This document shows, piece after piece, positions 62,268 to 64,000 of a stretch of DNA of 64,000 nt. Position numbers and translations under genes: made by a program. Under the pieces are notes generated by a model, which was given only the letters and a program-made list of their open reading frames with translations, was not told the DNA's origin and searched no databases. The stretch comes from Heterotrichella gracilis (lineage: Eukaryota > Sar > Xanthophyceae > Tribonematales > Xanthonemataceae): assembly GCA_032358255.1 (NCBI GenBank), contig JAULBX010017636.1, positions 24,016 to 88,015 of the forward strand. Reading direction: 5' to 3'. Within the stretch, counting starts at the first letter, position 1, and each line of letters begins with the position of its first letter.

Positions 62268-63794
62268 ATGAATCTCAATCGTGCTGCCCTTTCCACCCTA
62301 ACCCGATGCCCGCCGAATGTGGTTGGCTTGCGATACGACCCCAAAAAGGTGACAGAGGGCATCGTCCACATCGGCGTGGGCAACTTCGCGCGGGCCTTTT
62401 TATTCATGCGGCTCAACAATTTGATGAATCATCAGCAAGCGCTCGAATGGGGCGTAGCCGGTGTCAACCTTTTCCCGCCGGCAGGTGATCGCGACCTTTT
62501 TGGGGAGAAGCTTACCGAGCAAGACAACCTCTACACCGTGCTAGAGTGCGGCGATAAAGGTGACATGGCGCACGTCGTGGGTGTAATCAAATCTTATCTG
62601 CACGCGCCGAGCAACCCACAGGCGGTGGTGGATAAGCTGTCCCAACCGAATATCCGCATTGTTAGCCTCACCGTGACCGAGGGCGGCTACTATCGCGACG
62701 AGAATACCGGTGATCTCAACAAAGATCACCCAGCGGTTGTATCAGCTTTAAAACGCAACATTCACGATGACCCCGTTATTTGGCTCGAGTTTATCCTTGC
62801 CGCGGCGCGCAAACGCAAAGAGGGCGCAGGCATGCCCTTTACTGTCTGGTCGTGCGACAACGTGCAACATAACGGAGATGTCGCTCGACGCGTACTGCTA
62901 GATTTCATACTGGAGCGCGAAGAACCCGAGGTCGCCGACTGGGTCGAAGCCAATGTGGGCTTCCCCAACAGCATGGTGGATCGAATCACGCCTGCTACCA
63001 GGCCGGAGCACCTCAAACAAATCGCTAATTATGGCTTGGTCGACAAGGTTCCAGTCCCAACAGAGACATTTTCGCGCCTGGTCATGACGGACGATTTTGC
63101 CCTCGGATTCGAGGGTCGTCCTTCGTTGACGGATATGGGCGCGCAGGTTGTGGATGACGTCACCGAGTGGGAAAGCATGAAGTTGCGTATGCTCAATGGT
63201 TCGCACTCGCAGATGTCTTACCTCGGGGTTTTGGCGAACCTCAATTATGTGCACGAGGCAGCTTCCGACCACGATTTAAGTGTCGTGCTGAAGGCGACCC
63301 TGCGCCACGAAGTGCAACCCACTCTGCCAACGATCGACAGCTTGAACTTAGATGATGAAGCCGACCTTATTTTGGCCCGCTTCGCAAACAGCCGCAATCC
63401 AGATAGTTTGCTGCGCATTTGCGGCGACGCCGTCGGCAAAATCCCGAAGTTTATTTTGCCATCGGTGCGTGCCCAGTTGGGACCACAAGGTGATAAACAA
63501 GTGAAATTTCTGGCCCTCGGCATCGCCGGCTGGTTCAAGTACCTGCGCGACAAATCCGTCAGCTCGTTCGACAACAATAATGATGCCGTCAAGGCACTGC
63601 ATGAACTTGCTAAAAATAGCGGTGCTGATCAAGCCGGTATGGTGCGGATCCTCTTGGGTAAGCAAGATATCTTTGGCGACGACTTGCCAAAGAGCCAACT
63701 TTTTGTCGACGCGGTGGTCGAGGCGCTCATTTCACTAGATATCGACGTCCGCGAGACGTTGCGTGTGTACGCATCGAAGGCACCAACCCCATAA
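62268..63794 (+). CDS. Mannitol 2-dehydrogenase-type long-chain polyol dehydrogenase
   Basis: Expected to interconvert mannitol (or a related hexitol/hexuronate) and the matching keto-sugar with NAD(P). A single uninterrupted frame of 508 codons, full length for the family. N-terminal Rossmann region with VHIGVGNFARAF; the family signature FPNSMVDRITP around residue 240; the catalytic-site segment KLRMLNGSHSQMSYLG with the conserved Lys, Asn and His; then the C-terminal helical domain (LGIAGWFKYLRD). It has no introns, unlike every other gene here, and lies just after a bacterial-type transposase fragment. No Shine-Dalgarno sequence stands before the ATG (CTGCACCAATC). Whether it is an expressed acquired gene or a bacterial contig joined to algal DNA cannot be told from this window. 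The family includes mannonate and altronate oxidoreductases, so the exact substrate is open. Confidence 0.88.
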   Translation: MNLNRAALSTLTRCPPNVVGLRYDPKKVTEGIVHIGVGNFARAFLFMRLNNLMNHQQALEWGVAGVNLFPPAGDRDLFGEKLTEQDNLYTVLECGDKGDMAHVVGVIKSYLHAPSNPQAVVDKLSQPNIRIVSLTVTEGGYYRDENTGDLNKDHPAVVSALKRNIHDDPVIWLEFILAAARKRKEGAGMPFTVWSCDNVQHNGDVARRVLLDFILEREEPEVADWVEANVGFPNSMVDRITPATRPEHLKQIANYGLVDKVPVPTETFSRLVMTDDFALGFEGRPSLTDMGAQVVDDVTEWESMKLRMLNGSHSQMSYLGVLANLNYVHEAASDHDLSVVLKATLRHEVQPTLPTIDSLNLDDEADLILARFANSRNPDSLLRICGDAVGKIPKFILPSVRAQLGPQGDKQVKFLALGIAGWFKYLRDKSVSSFDNNNDAVKALHELAKNSGADQAGMVRILLGKQDIFGDDLPKSQLFVDAVVEALISLDIDVRETLRVYASKAPTP

Positions 63795-64000
63795 GCTGCC
63801 TTTGACAATGCCGCCATCTAAGTTGTTCAAAAAATGGGTGGTATGGCATTCCCATGTTCGGAGACAATTTTTCGGCGGTACCCCAAGAACATGCTACCTT
63901 TTATTTGCAAGTAAGATCGTATCTAAATTTGCTGAGAAAACCCCGCACTTTCATAATACACACATCTTTTTCTGAACTGGGCTAACCCTACTGACCACTG
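63795..64000. other. 3' flank of the polyol dehydrogenase gene
   Basis: 206 bases with no ORF of note, no clear hairpin-T terminator and no splice-like organisation. Confidence 0.4.

Overview
This is nuclear DNA of a green alga (Chlorophyta). The genes are split into many short exons with canonical GT-AG introns. The proteins are plant-lineage ones: a plastid Holliday-junction resolvase of the MOC1 type, the PDZ-TPR photosystem II assembly factor MET1/ZKT, and nuclear-encoded plastid uS15. TTTAGGG-like telomere motifs are scattered about, and a TKL kinase carries catalytic-loop variants common in algae. Exon models were built by hand from ORF content, splice sites and phase continuity. Most close in frame from start to stop, but single boundaries may be off by a base or two.

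Layout: 1-5938 (+) 3' part of importin-9; 6818-10895 (-) RanGTP-binding protein resembling yeast Yrb30; 12575-14188 (-) multi-pass membrane protein; 15157-~16740 (+) CHRAC1/NF-YC-like histone-fold protein; 17813-19241 (+) plastid ribosomal protein uS15; 20784-23535 (-) MET1; 24898-30329 (+) DDX52/Rok1 RNA helicase, with a TIR transposable element in one intron; 31492-34291 (-) plastid J-domain protein; 34888-39878 (+) selenium-binding protein/methanethiol oxidase; 42224-45154 (+) membrane RING-H2 protein; 46562-47660 (-) Rab7; 48564-54068 (+) exocyst SEC6; 55894-57094 (-) MOC1; ~58964-61222 (+) TKL kinase.

The last ~2.1 kb differs in kind. A frameshifted fragment resembling the C-terminus of a bacterial IS4-family transposase (~61900-62165) is followed by an intronless 508-codon mannitol dehydrogenase-type gene. 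This is either a recent horizontal transfer or a bacterial/assembly join; the sequence alone cannot decide.

By function the genes are ordinary housekeeping ones: nuclear transport (importin-9 and a Ran-binding protein side by side), chromatin, plastid translation, plastid chaperoning, plastid DNA segregation, ribosome biogenesis, endolysosomal traffic and exocytosis. I see no operon-like logic and no clearly new multi-gene system. The most worthwhile leads are the bacterial-looking right end, the TIR element family, and the genes whose function is not recognised. No rRNA, convincing tRNA or CRISPR array was found.
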